38,482 nucleotides of DNA from an uncultured Bacilli bacterium (GTDB lineage: Bacteria > Bacillota_I > Bacilli_A > RF39 > UBA660), in contig CANRIB010000010.1 in the NCBI GenBank assembly GCA_947630575.1, forward strand, positions 1 through 38,482, written 5' to 3'. The notes beneath the pieces were generated by a model that saw only the letters and a program-made list of their open reading frames with translations, was not told the DNA's origin and searched no databases. Shown piece by piece: positions 17,071 through 24,630 of this stretch. The first letter of the stretch is position 1. Each line of letters starts with the position of its first letter. The translations under genes were made by a program, and so were the position numbers.

Positions 17071-17170
17071 AAATGTTAATCGCTTCCGGATGGTGCGAGT
17101 TATAAATGATTCCGGTCGAGAAATGTTAATCGCTTCCAGGTGGCGCGAGTTATAAATGAGCCTGGTTGAA
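17071..17170 (+). repeat. Two exact-period 50-nt tandem repeats
   Basis: Units at 17071-17120 and 17121-17170, with no indel. They share AAATGTTAATCGCTTCC and GCGAGTTATAAATGA. Most differences fall in the predicted pseudoknot stem and its flanks. Confidence 0.95.
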
Positions 17171-17178
17171 TATGTGGG

Positions 17179-17207
17179 AAAGCTTTATTTTTAATAGAGC
17201 TTTTTTT
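17179..17207 (+). terminator. Intrinsic terminator of the small RNA
   Basis: AAAGCTTTATT (17179-17189) pairs with AATAGAGCTTT (17193-17203) over 11 bp with a 3-base loop, one T-G pair, followed by TTTT. Confidence 0.92.
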
Positions 17208-17215
17208 AATATTTT

Positions 17216-17248
17216 AAAAAATGCAAAAGTTTTAAATTTGCATTTTTA
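17216..17248 (-). terminator. Terminator of the polA-mutM operon, possibly bidirectional
   Basis: AATGCAAA (17220-17227) and TTTGCATT (17237-17244) form a stem with T runs on both strands. It overlaps the mutM stop and could also backstop the small RNA from the other side. Confidence 0.82.
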
Positions 17249-18064
17249 TTTTTGACAGTTTTCACAATAATAAGTACTTCTACCACCTATTTTAATATTT
17301 TTGATTGGTTTTCCACAGATAGAACATGGTTCCCCTTCTTTTTTATGGACTTTTAATTTTTGTTGAAATCTTCCGGTTACTCCTAAGCTTGATGTATAAC
17401 TTTTGATGGTAGTGCCACCCATTTTAATAGCTTCTTTAATTATTTCATTTGAGCCTTTAACAATTAAATCACATTCTTCTTTAGTTAGGCTTCTTGCTTC
17501 TCTTAAAGGATTAATATGAGCATAAAACATTACTTCATTAACATAGATATTGCCTAACCCACTAATAATAGTTTGGTCTAATAAAACTGTTTTAATGGGT
17601 AATTTTTTATCTTTAAATTTTGCTAATAAATACTCACTAGTAAGATTTTTATCGCCTGGTTCTAAGCCTTGTTTAGCAATACTTGGTGTTGTTTCTAATT
17701 CTTCTTTTTTAATTAAATTCATCCGACCAAATTTACGAGTATCATGATATCTTAAAGTGCTATTATCTTCAAATGTAAATATTATATGTTCATGTTTAGC
17801 TTTTTCTTCACTTTTATCTTTAATAAAGAACTTACCTTCCATCCTTAAATGAGATAATAAATACCTGTCTTCAGTTTCAAATATTAACCATTTACCTTTT
17901 CTTTTTATATCTATAAAGGATTTATTTATTAAATCTTTTTTAAAATCTTTAATATTACTTTCAATTATTGGTTCATAAAAAATATCTATGTTAGTTATTT
18001 TTTTATTTAATATTCTTGTTTTTAAAGTATTTCTTACTGTTTCTACTTCGGCAATTTCTGGCAT
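17246..18064 (-). CDS. mutM: Formamidopyrimidine-DNA glycosylase
   Basis: 272 aa; removes 8-oxoguanine and formamidopyrimidines and nicks the strand. It keeps the catalytic N-terminal proline and glutamate (M-P2-E3), the variant MPEIAEVETV instead of MPELPEVETV, Lys58 in RKGKWL, and HDTRKFGRM. The C-terminal zinc finger has cysteines 247, 250, 267 and 270, and Arg262 in GGRSTYYC. It is the last gene of polA - HExxH gene - mutM, with only 2 bases between stop and start; mutM following polA is a common Bacillota arrangement. Confidence 0.96.
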   Translation of the reverse strand: MPEIAEVETVRNTLKTRILNKKITNIDIFYEPIIESNIKDFKKDLINKSFIDIKRKGKWLIFETEDRYLLSHLRMEGKFFIKDKSEEKAKHEHIIFTFEDNSTLRYHDTRKFGRMNLIKKEELETTPSIAKQGLEPGDKNLTSEYLLAKFKDKKLPIKTVLLDQTIISGLGNIYVNEVMFYAHINPLREARSLTKEECDLIVKGSNEIIKEAIKMGGTTIKSYTSSLGVTGRFQQKLKVHKKEGEPCSICGKPIKNIKIGGRSTYYCENCQK

Positions 18065-18066
18065 AT

Positions 18067-18981
18067 TTACATCCCTTTTCTTAAAGCTCTTGCATTATTT
18101 ATTTCTTTTATTAAAGTATTAAAATCTTCTTTAATAAGTTTTTCTATTTCTTCAGTAGTAATTTTAAATTTATTTTTATCAAATATTTCACTAAATCTTT
18201 TTAAAGTTAATATATATAATTTATCAAATATCTTATCTATGCGATTATATGCGGAAGGAATAAATTCTTCATCTAGTTTAGTAATTAAACTTTCTTTGTC
18301 ATCTTTAATTTCAGCTTCTAAAAAAGCTGATAATAAATCAGAACCAACTATTATTTTAGCTAAATGACATAATACTCCATAACCGGAGATTTCAAAATTA
18401 GGATCAACTAGTTTTTTGGTAATTTCTTCTTGCATGATTGAATTTAATCCTTCTTCTAGGCCTACTCCTTTTTCTTCAATTAATACTTCTTTTATTTTTT
18501 CGCCGTCTTTTATGAGTCTTTTTTTAGTTTCAATTAAACCACTTCTTCCAATTAATAAATCATTATCGATTTTATATTCATTATAATAACTTTTAATTAG
18601 ATGCCCTAATTCATGAATTAAAGGTGATTTAGAAAATCCATTGTTATAGTTTTTAGTTACAATTACTACTCTTTTAACTTCTTTAATTTTAAATTCATTA
18701 TCTTCATAGTCAATAATAGCTTTTGATTGATATGCTCCTGATGATCTTTTTAAATCCGCGGCTGATACAGCATAACCATCATCATTATCTAACATATCAT
18801 TATTTTTTAATATTTGATAAACATTATCACCAATTAATATGGGTGTATTGTATAGTGCTTCATAAATAATTGGTTCTTTATCAGCACCAAAATAAGCAAT
18901 AAATTCAGGATATAATTCTCTTAAAAAATTAGCAAGAGTTTCATCATAATTAAATTTTTTTATTATATTTTCTATATTCAT
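18067..18981 (-). CDS. Putative HExxH metalloprotein between polA and mutM, function unknown
   Basis: 304 aa, cytoplasmic by lack of a signal or membrane segment. H123-E-L-G-H127 in SPLIHELGHLIKS is a zinc-peptidase-like motif following a beta strand (RVVIVTKNY), and a downstream helix with GVGLEEGLNSIMQEEIT offers a candidate third ligand. I do not recognise a named family. The start codon overlaps the polA stop by one base (TAATG), and 2 bases separate its stop from mutM, so it is coexpressed with two DNA-repair enzymes. A toxin/immunity-type protease or an unrelated passenger are both possible; no DNA-binding domain is visible. Confidence 0.65.
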   Translation of the reverse strand: MNIENIIKKFNYDETLANFLRELYPEFIAYFGADKEPIIYEALYNTPILIGDNVYQILKNNDMLDNDDGYAVSAADLKRSSGAYQSKAIIDYEDNEFKIKEVKRVVIVTKNYNNGFSKSPLIHELGHLIKSYYNEYKIDNDLLIGRSGLIETKKRLIKDGEKIKEVLIEEKGVGLEEGLNSIMQEEITKKLVDPNFEISGYGVLCHLAKIIVGSDLLSAFLEAEIKDDKESLITKLDEEFIPSAYNRIDKIFDKLYILTLKRFSEIFDKNKFKITTEEIEKLIKEDFNTLIKEINNARALRKGM

Positions 18982-21557
18982 TATTTCGCCTCATATAAAT
19001 CTTTACCACTAGCAATTCCTACTTTTAGAGGAACTGAAAGTTTAATAACATTTTCCATTACAGTTTTAACTATATCTGTAACTTCTTTTAATTCTTCATT
19101 TAATGTGTCAATTACAAGTTCGTCGTGAATTTGTAAAACCATTTTACTTTTGATATTTCTTTTTTTAAATTCATCATAAACTAGAACCATAGCTTTTTTG
19201 ATAATATCCGCGCTTGTTCCTTGAATTGGAGTATTAAGGGCAATTCTTTCACCTGATGTTCTTATCATGTAATTACGATTATTTAATTCTTCAATAGTAC
19301 GTTTACGATTAAATAAAGTGCGAACATAGCCTGTTTCATAAGCTTCTTTGATAATATTATCCATATAATTTTTTACGCCGGGATATAATTCATAATATTT
19401 TTCAATAAATTTAGCGGCTTCTTTAGGATTAATGTTTAAGTTTTCGCCTAAACCAAAACCAGATATACCATAGACAATACCGAAGATAACCGCTTTGGCA
19501 GTAGAACGCATTAGTTTGGTTACTTCACTTTCTTTTACTCCATATATATCGGCGGCAACTTTAGTGTGAATATCTTGGTCATTTCTAAATGCTTCAATTA
19601 ATTCTGGACTGCCCGAGATATGAGCTAGAATCCTTAGTTCAATTTGAGAATAGTCTATACTTAAAAATATATCATTACTAGGAATAAAAGCTTTCCGTAC
19701 TTTTCTTCCTTCTTCCCCTCTTACAGGAATATTTTGGAGATTTGGTTCGACACTAGATAATCTTCCGGTTCTAGTTAGAGTTTGTTTAAATATGGTATGG
19801 ATTTTACCATCAGGGAATTTAGCATTTTCTAAACTAATAGTATAAGTAGATAGTATTTTACTAAAATTACGATATTCCAAGATTAAGTTAATAATAGGAT
19901 GTTTATCGATTAATTTTTGTAAAGTTCCAGCATCAGTTTTATAACCAGTTTGAGTTTTTTTACCATTTGCAATACCTAATTTATCAAATAAAATTTCACC
20001 TAATTGTTTGGGGCTAGCAATATTAAACTCACAGCCGGCCATATCGTATATTTCTTTAGATAAAACTTCTAGTTTGGATTCAGCTTCTTTTTTTATTTCT
20101 TCTAAAGTATTACTATCAATTTTTACTCCTACATATTCCATATCAGCAAGAACATAAGATAGAGGCATTTCAATCTCACTAAATAATTCATACATGCTCT
20201 CTTTTTTTAGTTCATTAATGTAGGTATCTCTAGTATCAAGGATAAATCTAGCTTTTAAAATTATATCTTGTTTTAATTTATTTAAATCACTAAAACCATT
20301 TTTTTTGGCTTCTTCATAAAAAGTTACATCTATTCTTTCAGGATGGAGTAAAAAAGCAATATCGTCTTTAATAAAACCTTTAGTTAAATAAGCGGCAATC
20401 ATTAAATCATAATTAACTGTAGGGATATTAGCACTATATCTTCTATTTAAAATTTCTAAAGCTTTAGCATTGTAAGTATAAATAACTTTGTCTTTTAAGA
20501 TATTTCCTAAATCTTTAAATAAATCTTTAGTTAAATAATAATTATTGTTTTTATCACAGATACCAACACCTAAAATATGACCTTTATGATAGTTTTCTTC
20601 ATCTATTTCAACATAAATACTAACTTCATTATCTAAAACTAAGTCATTTATATTAGTTATTTCTTGATATGTGATATTTTCTTTTTTTATTTCGGGTTTA
20701 TCAAAATTTTTAAGTAAAGAATAAAATTCTAATTCTTCATATATTTCACTTAATGAATCTTTTTGTTCACCAGTATATTTTATTTCTTCAAAAGCTATAT
20801 TTAAAGGAACATCTCTATAGATTGTAGCAATATCTTTGCTCATAAAAGCATTTTCTTTGTCTAATTCTAATTTTTCTTTGATTTTGCCTTTGATATTTGC
20901 AATATTTTCATATATACCTTCAAGCGAGTTATATTCTTGTAAAAGTTTTAAAGCAGTTTTTTCACCAATTCCTTTAACACCCGGAATATTATCGGAAGCA
21001 TCACCGGCAAGAGATTTTAAATCTATTATTTTTATAGGTTCTATTCCATAATCTTCTTTAAATGTTTCAGGATTATATTTAATATAACCAGTTTGTTTTA
21101 ATAATTTAACATCGACAACAGGACTAATTAATTGAAGTAAATCTCTGTCGCTAGAAATAATGGTGGCGTCATATTCAGGGTCTAAATCCGCCATTTTAGC
21201 AAGAGTACCAATAATATCGTCAGCTTCATATGGTTCTAATTCTAAATATTTAATACCCATAGCATCTAATATTTTTCTAGCAATAGGCATTTGTTTTATT
21301 AAATCATCAGGGGTAGCATTTCTTCCCTCTTTATAAAAATCATATTTTTGTTTACGAAAGTTTTTACCTATATCAAATGCAACGGCAATGTATTCAGGTT
21401 TTTCTTCATTAATTATTTTATTAATCATACTTACAAAGCCATATAAAGCATTTGTGGGAAAACCTTTGGAATTACGCATAATATTACCTGTATAGGCTGT
21501 TGCATAATAACTTCTAAACATTAAATTGTTACCATCTACTAATATAACTCTTTTCAT
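18981..21557 (-). CDS. polA: DNA polymerase I
   Basis: 858 aa; gap filling and Okazaki primer removal. The order is 5'-3' exonuclease (residues 1-290; LVDGNNLMFRSYYA, YEADDIIGT, SSDRDLLQL, GDASDNIPG), a vestigial 3'-5' exonuclease region (about 300-460) and the polymerase (about 470-858; RTGRLSSVEPNLQNIP, IDYSQIELRILAH, KAVIFGIVYG, QIHDEL). Proofreading residues are gone: the DxE motif reads IYVEIDEE and a second Asp is Ala in YNAKALE, as in Bacillus and Taq enzymes. Start set at the ATG after GGTGG; an in-frame GTG three codons earlier lies within the ribosome site. First gene of the operon. Confidence 0.97.
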   Translation of the reverse strand: MKRVILVDGNNLMFRSYYATAYTGNIMRNSKGFPTNALYGFVSMINKIINEEKPEYIAVAFDIGKNFRKQKYDFYKEGRNATPDDLIKQMPIARKILDAMGIKYLELEPYEADDIIGTLAKMADLDPEYDATIISSDRDLLQLISPVVDVKLLKQTGYIKYNPETFKEDYGIEPIKIIDLKSLAGDASDNIPGVKGIGEKTALKLLQEYNSLEGIYENIANIKGKIKEKLELDKENAFMSKDIATIYRDVPLNIAFEEIKYTGEQKDSLSEIYEELEFYSLLKNFDKPEIKKENITYQEITNINDLVLDNEVSIYVEIDEENYHKGHILGVGICDKNNNYYLTKDLFKDLGNILKDKVIYTYNAKALEILNRRYSANIPTVNYDLMIAAYLTKGFIKDDIAFLLHPERIDVTFYEEAKKNGFSDLNKLKQDIILKARFILDTRDTYINELKKESMYELFSEIEMPLSYVLADMEYVGVKIDSNTLEEIKKEAESKLEVLSKEIYDMAGCEFNIASPKQLGEILFDKLGIANGKKTQTGYKTDAGTLQKLIDKHPIINLILEYRNFSKILSTYTISLENAKFPDGKIHTIFKQTLTRTGRLSSVEPNLQNIPVRGEEGRKVRKAFIPSNDIFLSIDYSQIELRILAHISGSPELIEAFRNDQDIHTKVAADIYGVKESEVTKLMRSTAKAVIFGIVYGISGFGLGENLNINPKEAAKFIEKYYELYPGVKNYMDNIIKEAYETGYVRTLFNRKRTIEELNNRNYMIRTSGERIALNTPIQGTSADIIKKAMVLVYDEFKKRNIKSKMVLQIHDELVIDTLNEELKEVTDIVKTVMENVIKLSVPLKVGIASGKDLYEAK

Positions 21558-21574
21558 TTTTACCACCTAAATTA

Positions 21575-21603
21575 ATTATACAATAAAAACTTAATATTGA
21601 AAA
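21575..21603 (-). promoter_or_regulatory. Promoter of the polA operon
   Basis: On the minus strand: TTTTCA (plus 21598-21603), a 17-base spacer and TATAAT (plus 21575-21580), about 20 bases from the polA start. Confidence 0.7.
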
Positions 21604-21623
21604 TAAAATTAAATAATTTAATC

Positions 21624-21653
21624 AAAAAATGAATAGAGATTGAACCCTATTCA
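21624..21653 (-). terminator. Intrinsic terminator after paralogue C
   Basis: On the minus strand TGAATAG pairs with CTATTCA (plus 21630-21653), followed by TTTTTTG. It is about 150 bases beyond the stop codon of the gene at 21801. Confidence 0.75.
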
Positions 21654-21664
21654 GTATTATGTTT

Positions 21665-21818
21665 GGGTAAAGGTAACCCATATCTTGTCTATTAATAAAA
21701 AGGATAAGCATAATAGACAAGTAGTAAATTTAAAATATTTTGAAAAATATCACATGGCACTCCTTGAAAAGTGTATTTTTACCATTTGTCCCATTACACT
21801 TTACTTCGGTACAAATGG
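21665..21818 (-). other. Hairpin-rich 3' region of paralogue C
   Basis: Between the stop codon of the gene and its terminator lie a 10-bp inverted repeat (CTTGTCTATT 21684-21693 / AATAGACAAG 21712-21721), a small GGGT/ACCC hairpin (21665-21679), and an 8-bp pair CCATTTGT (21782-21789) / ACAAATGG (21811-21818) that spans the stop codon. No gene is supported. The region could be a structured 3' untranslated end, and the 8-bp pair lies about 50 bases past the variable segment. Confidence 0.5.
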
Positions 21819-23726
21819 ACTTCCTGATTTTCCTGTCCCTGTAAATGTTGTATCAGCAGAGAGATTTATTACCGGGCGCACACCGACGTTCGTGTCGCTC
21901 ACGGTGTTGCTGAGGTAGCCATACTTATCCACAAAGAACACGAGAGCATAGCCACTGCTGTCAGCGCGAAGCGGAGACATTGTCCAATAGGCTTGATCGG
22001 TATATAACCAGTATTTATTATTATTTTGATACATAAAACCTCCTGCTAATACTACTTCATCCGAAGTTATTAATCCTATTGGATTTTTTAATTTTTTATT
22101 TCCTACTATTGTTCCACTTGATGTTGTTACTCCTTTTGAATTTTGTCCTGTAAACAAATCCCTTGTTGGATTTGCACACTTTAATGATGGTCTTTGAGTT
22201 GTATCTGCATCTGTAGTACCACTTTGCAATAATCTATCCCATGGAGCATATGCTGTTTGGGTAGTTCCTGTACCACCTCCAGGGCCTTTATAACTTCCAT
22301 GATCTGCTGCAGATAATCCTCTATCATTACAAAATCCTGTTTCCACATCTATTTTATCTACTTGAGGTGAGGCTTCTAAGTTTGTTTCTGTCCACCAACT
22401 ATCTAACTTTCCTTTTATGGAACTATCTGAAGGATTAGTATCTAAAGCTACTTGACTACTATTGCTGTTTGAATTATACATAAACCCTACATACCTATTA
22501 TCACTATATGTTGAATTAAATGCATTTGTTCCTATCTGAGTTACATTTGTATTTGTTGCAGGAGCAGAAGAACCCGTTCCTGCATATATTAATCTTATTG
22601 TTCCATTTCCATTTATTCGGATAATTCTCCACCATATATCGTCACTGCCTTTTTTTCCAAATTTGACCCAGTTATTATCTACTTCTCCTCTAAATACATA
22701 ACTGTTTCCAAAGTCATCCTCTACAGTATATACTCCATTTTCGGCCATATTATTGCTTTTACTATCACTAAAGCATGTTGAAGAATCTTTTGTTCCATTA
22801 CAACTTGGACCTGTAATATTTGCAGTTAATATTCCGTCTGATTTTATTCCTAAATTTGCCAATGTTTTATCTGCTGCTGGTATTATTTTATCATAATATA
22901 AATAACAAGTTGTTCCATTGATGGTTAAACCTTTTATATTTACACTGTTATCTTCATAATTAATACTTGCCTTTGCTCCATTACTACATTGACTTGCTTC
23001 TGTATTTATTTCATATTCCTCTCCTGGCATTACTTCTGTTTCTTCATATTTTCCTGTATCTTCATTTTTTATAAAATATCCTAGTATATTTATATCTGCT
23101 TTGGTATTACTTATCTCTCCATATACTCTTCCTTCAAATTTTTCTCCTATATCTATACTTTGATTCCCATTATCTGGATATTCTACTATGATATAATAAT
23201 ATTTCTTTGTTCCTTCTTCTTTTGCTGTTATAAACTCAGTATTGGTTATTTTTATTGTTTGTTCTTCTGTTGTTTTGGATATTTCTCCTTCATTTATTGG
23301 TTCTCCTAATTCTCCATTTATAGTACACTCTTCATTTAATTGTTGGATTCCATTTACTACTTTCTTTTTCTTTTCACATTTTAATTCTATTTCTTTTTCT
23401 TCTTCTGATACATATACTTTATATTTTAAATTAGTATTTAAATCATTGGTTCCTACCCATGTTAAGTTATAAGCTATAAGTTCATTATTACCTGTTGCAG
23501 TTGCTGTTACTTTTGATAATGTTTGATGTCCTGGATATATATCTTTATCACCAAAATTTATATTACCACTTATATCTAATGTTGAACCATTTACAGTTGC
23601 AGTGCTTCCCTCTGTTGTTGCTCCTGTTCCCTTAAATATTGTTTTACCTACAAAATATGCTAAAGACACACCTATTCCTAATATTAATACACTTAACAAT
23701 ATTATTACTCTTTTATTCTTTTTCAT
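21801..23726 (-). CDS. TasA/camelysin-like exported protein with lectin-like variable C terminus (paralogue C)
   Basis: 641 aa, the same architecture as the protein at 1497. It has a signal peptide with LGIGVSLAYF near residue 25, a beta-rich domain (INFGDKDIYPGHQTLS), a two-cysteine module (about residues 220-285, ending CYLYYDK), and a C-terminal domain with NWVKFGK, WWRIIRINGNGTIRLIYAG, GFCNDR, AYWTMSP and GVRPVINLSAD. Hypervariable residues are about 582-618. It has its own promoter, is divergent from a double-HTH regulator, and lies 18 kb from paralogues A and B. Exported binding protein; the ligand is unknown. Confidence 0.82.
   Translation of the reverse strand: MKKNKRVIILLSVLILGIGVSLAYFVGKTIFKGTGATTEGSTATVNGSTLDISGNINFGDKDIYPGHQTLSKVTATATGNNELIAYNLTWVGTNDLNTNLKYKVYVSEEEKEIELKCEKKKKVVNGIQQLNEECTINGELGEPINEGEISKTTEEQTIKITNTEFITAKEEGTKKYYYIIVEYPDNGNQSIDIGEKFEGRVYGEISNTKADINILGYFIKNEDTGKYEETEVMPGEEYEINTEASQCSNGAKASINYEDNSVNIKGLTINGTTCYLYYDKIIPAADKTLANLGIKSDGILTANITGPSCNGTKDSSTCFSDSKSNNMAENGVYTVEDDFGNSYVFRGEVDNNWVKFGKKGSDDIWWRIIRINGNGTIRLIYAGTGSSAPATNTNVTQIGTNAFNSTYSDNRYVGFMYNSNSNSSQVALDTNPSDSSIKGKLDSWWTETNLEASPQVDKIDVETGFCNDRGLSAADHGSYKGPGGGTGTTQTAYAPWDRLLQSGTTDADTTQRPSLKCANPTRDLFTGQNSKGVTTSSGTIVGNKKLKNPIGLITSDEVVLAGGFMYQNNNKYWLYTDQAYWTMSPLRADSSGYALVFFVDKYGYLSNTVSDTNVGVRPVINLSADTTFTGTGKSGSPFVPK
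21871..21980 (-). other. Variable-region-like segment of paralogue C, GC-rich island
   Basis: 63 of 110 bases (57%) are G or C. On the coding strand it runs from TGGACAATGTCTCCG through CTT, CGC, GCT, GAC, AGC, AGT, GGC, TAT, GCT, CTC, then GTGTTCTTTGTGGAT, and later AGC, AAC, ACC, GTG, AGC, GAC, ACG, AAC, GTC, ending GTGCGCCCGGTAATAAAT. Nearly all variable codons end in C or T. This pattern is expected of adenine-directed mutagenesis of AAC/AAT codons. Confidence 0.62.
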
Positions 23727-23789
23727 TTTCTTCCACTTTCCTTTACATTACAATTTCTAATATATTAGAAAACCACTCTTTATAATAAA

Positions 23790-23818
23790 ATTATAATATC
23801 TCAAATATCAAAAGTCAA
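23790..23818 (-). promoter_or_regulatory. Promoter of paralogue C
   Basis: On the minus strand: TTGACT (plus 23813-23818), a 17-base spacer and TATAAT (plus 23790-23795). It lies 70-100 bases from the divergent regulator gene. Confidence 0.8.
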
Positions 23819-23890
23819 TAAAAATATCATTATTTAATGCACATTTTATAAACTTGAAATATTCATGAGAAAATGGTTATGGTGATTTTA

Positions 23891-24325
23891 ATGTATAAGG
23901 AAAAATTAAAGGCTATTAGGGAAAGAATAGGACCTACTCAAAGAGAGATTGCAGAAATTCTTGGTATTCAAAGAGGTTTATATGCTCAATATGAAACTGA
24001 ATATACAGTTATACCAATTAAACATTTAAATACAATTTGTAATTATTTTAATGTATCATTAGATTATATTTTGGGATTTACAGAAAATATTTCATATAAA
24101 GATTCACGGAAAGATATAGATAAAAAGTTATCAGGTTTAAGACTTAAAGAATTTAGAAAGAATAAAAAATATACTCAAGTAAAATTAGCAGAAATTTTAA
24201 ATACAACTCAATCTACCATTGCAGAATATGAACGTGGAACAAATATTATTGCTACTCCTTTTTTATATACTATATGTAAAGATTATAATCTTTCGGCTGA
24301 TTATTTGTTGGGTAAAATTGATTAA
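23891..24325 (+). CDS. Transcriptional regulator with two tandem XRE-type HTH domains
   Basis: 144 aa from the ATG at 23891, which has GGTGA upstream; three in-frame upstream codons (ATG at 23873) are less well placed. Residues about 3-62 and 84-144 are each a complete Cro/C1-type HTH with a tyrosine-rich end (TQREIAEILGIQRGLYAQYE...YFNVSLDYILG and TQVKLAEILNTTQSTIAEYE...DYNLSADYLLG). The protein could thus bind two half-sites as a monomer. It is divergent from surface-protein paralogue C, whose regulation is its most likely role (inference from position). Confidence 0.85.
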   Translation: MYKEKLKAIRERIGPTQREIAEILGIQRGLYAQYETEYTVIPIKHLNTICNYFNVSLDYILGFTENISYKDSRKDIDKKLSGLRLKEFRKNKKYTQVKLAEILNTTQSTIAEYERGTNIIATPFLYTICKDYNLSADYLLGKID

Positions 24326-24359
24326 ATTAAAAAAGACGTTTTGATTGCCTTTTTGTTTG

Positions 24360-24608
24360 TTATTTTTTTAGTATTCTACTTTGACCTTCTAGTTCAATTA
24401 AATAAGATTTGAAGTGTTTTTTAAATTGATAGTTGAAATAAACATTATTGGAACGACGCATTTCTATTTCTTGTTTAAAATATGGGTCTGTCATATATCT
24501 ATTCCAAATAATTAAACGATATTCTGGATAGTTTGCTATCTCTTCCCAGTTAATTAAATCTAGATGGGGATTTTTTATTCTTTCTTCATAGGTATAAATA
24601 CCTTTCAT
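24360..24608 (-). CDS. Small protein of unknown function
   Basis: 82 aa, with a good GAGGTGA ribosome site. It is rich in aromatic and charged residues (WEEIANYPEYRLIIWNRYMTD), predicted helical, with no membrane segment or metal motif. It starts 22 bases after the AI-2E-family gene and is probably in its operon. I do not recognise it. Confidence 0.6.
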   Translation of the reverse strand: MKGIYTYEERIKNPHLDLINWEEIANYPEYRLIIWNRYMTDPYFKQEIEMRRSNNVYFNYQFKKHFKSYLIELEGQSRILKK

Positions 24609-24630
24609 TAATTTTCACCTCAAACGTAGA

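Larger units (their letters stand above)
17054..17207 (+). ncRNA. Free-standing small RNA with two covarying 50-nt pseudoknot units; family not recognised
   Basis: This is a transcript of about 155 nt bounded by a consensus promoter and a strong terminator, with no protein gene inside. In order: a 5' hairpin (TTGCATT 17052-17058 with AATGCAA 17065-17071); unit 1 (17071-17120); unit 2 (17121-17170); the terminator (17179-17207). In each unit TCGC pairs with GCGA around an 11-nt loop. The loop's CCGGA (unit 1) or CCAGG (unit 2) pairs with TCCGG or CCTGG 20 bases on, an H-type pseudoknot. Two base pairs change in a compensatory way between units. It runs towards mutM on the opposite strand and does not lead into a gene, so a trans-acting or sponge RNA is more likely than a riboswitch. 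Function unknown. Confidence 0.75.

Noticed and set aside
17071-17170. CRISPR-like array
   Set aside because: Only two adjoining units with no spacers, inside a promoter-terminator transcript; no cas gene nearby.
17061-17202. Micro-ORFs in the small RNA (MLIAS... in both 50-nt units, with TAAATG junctions)
   Set aside because: They have no ribosome site and only 10-14 codons, and the changes between units fit base-pair preservation better than codon preservation.
21558-21800. Template repeat or reverse transcriptase next to paralogue C
   Set aside because: No sequence matching the ends of the variable segments and no reverse-transcriptase motif; the gap is too short for an enzyme.
21640-21918. 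Plus-strand frame of 92 codons beside paralogue C
   Set aside because: It runs antisense into the conserved lectin-like gene, has no ribosome site and no protein-like pattern.
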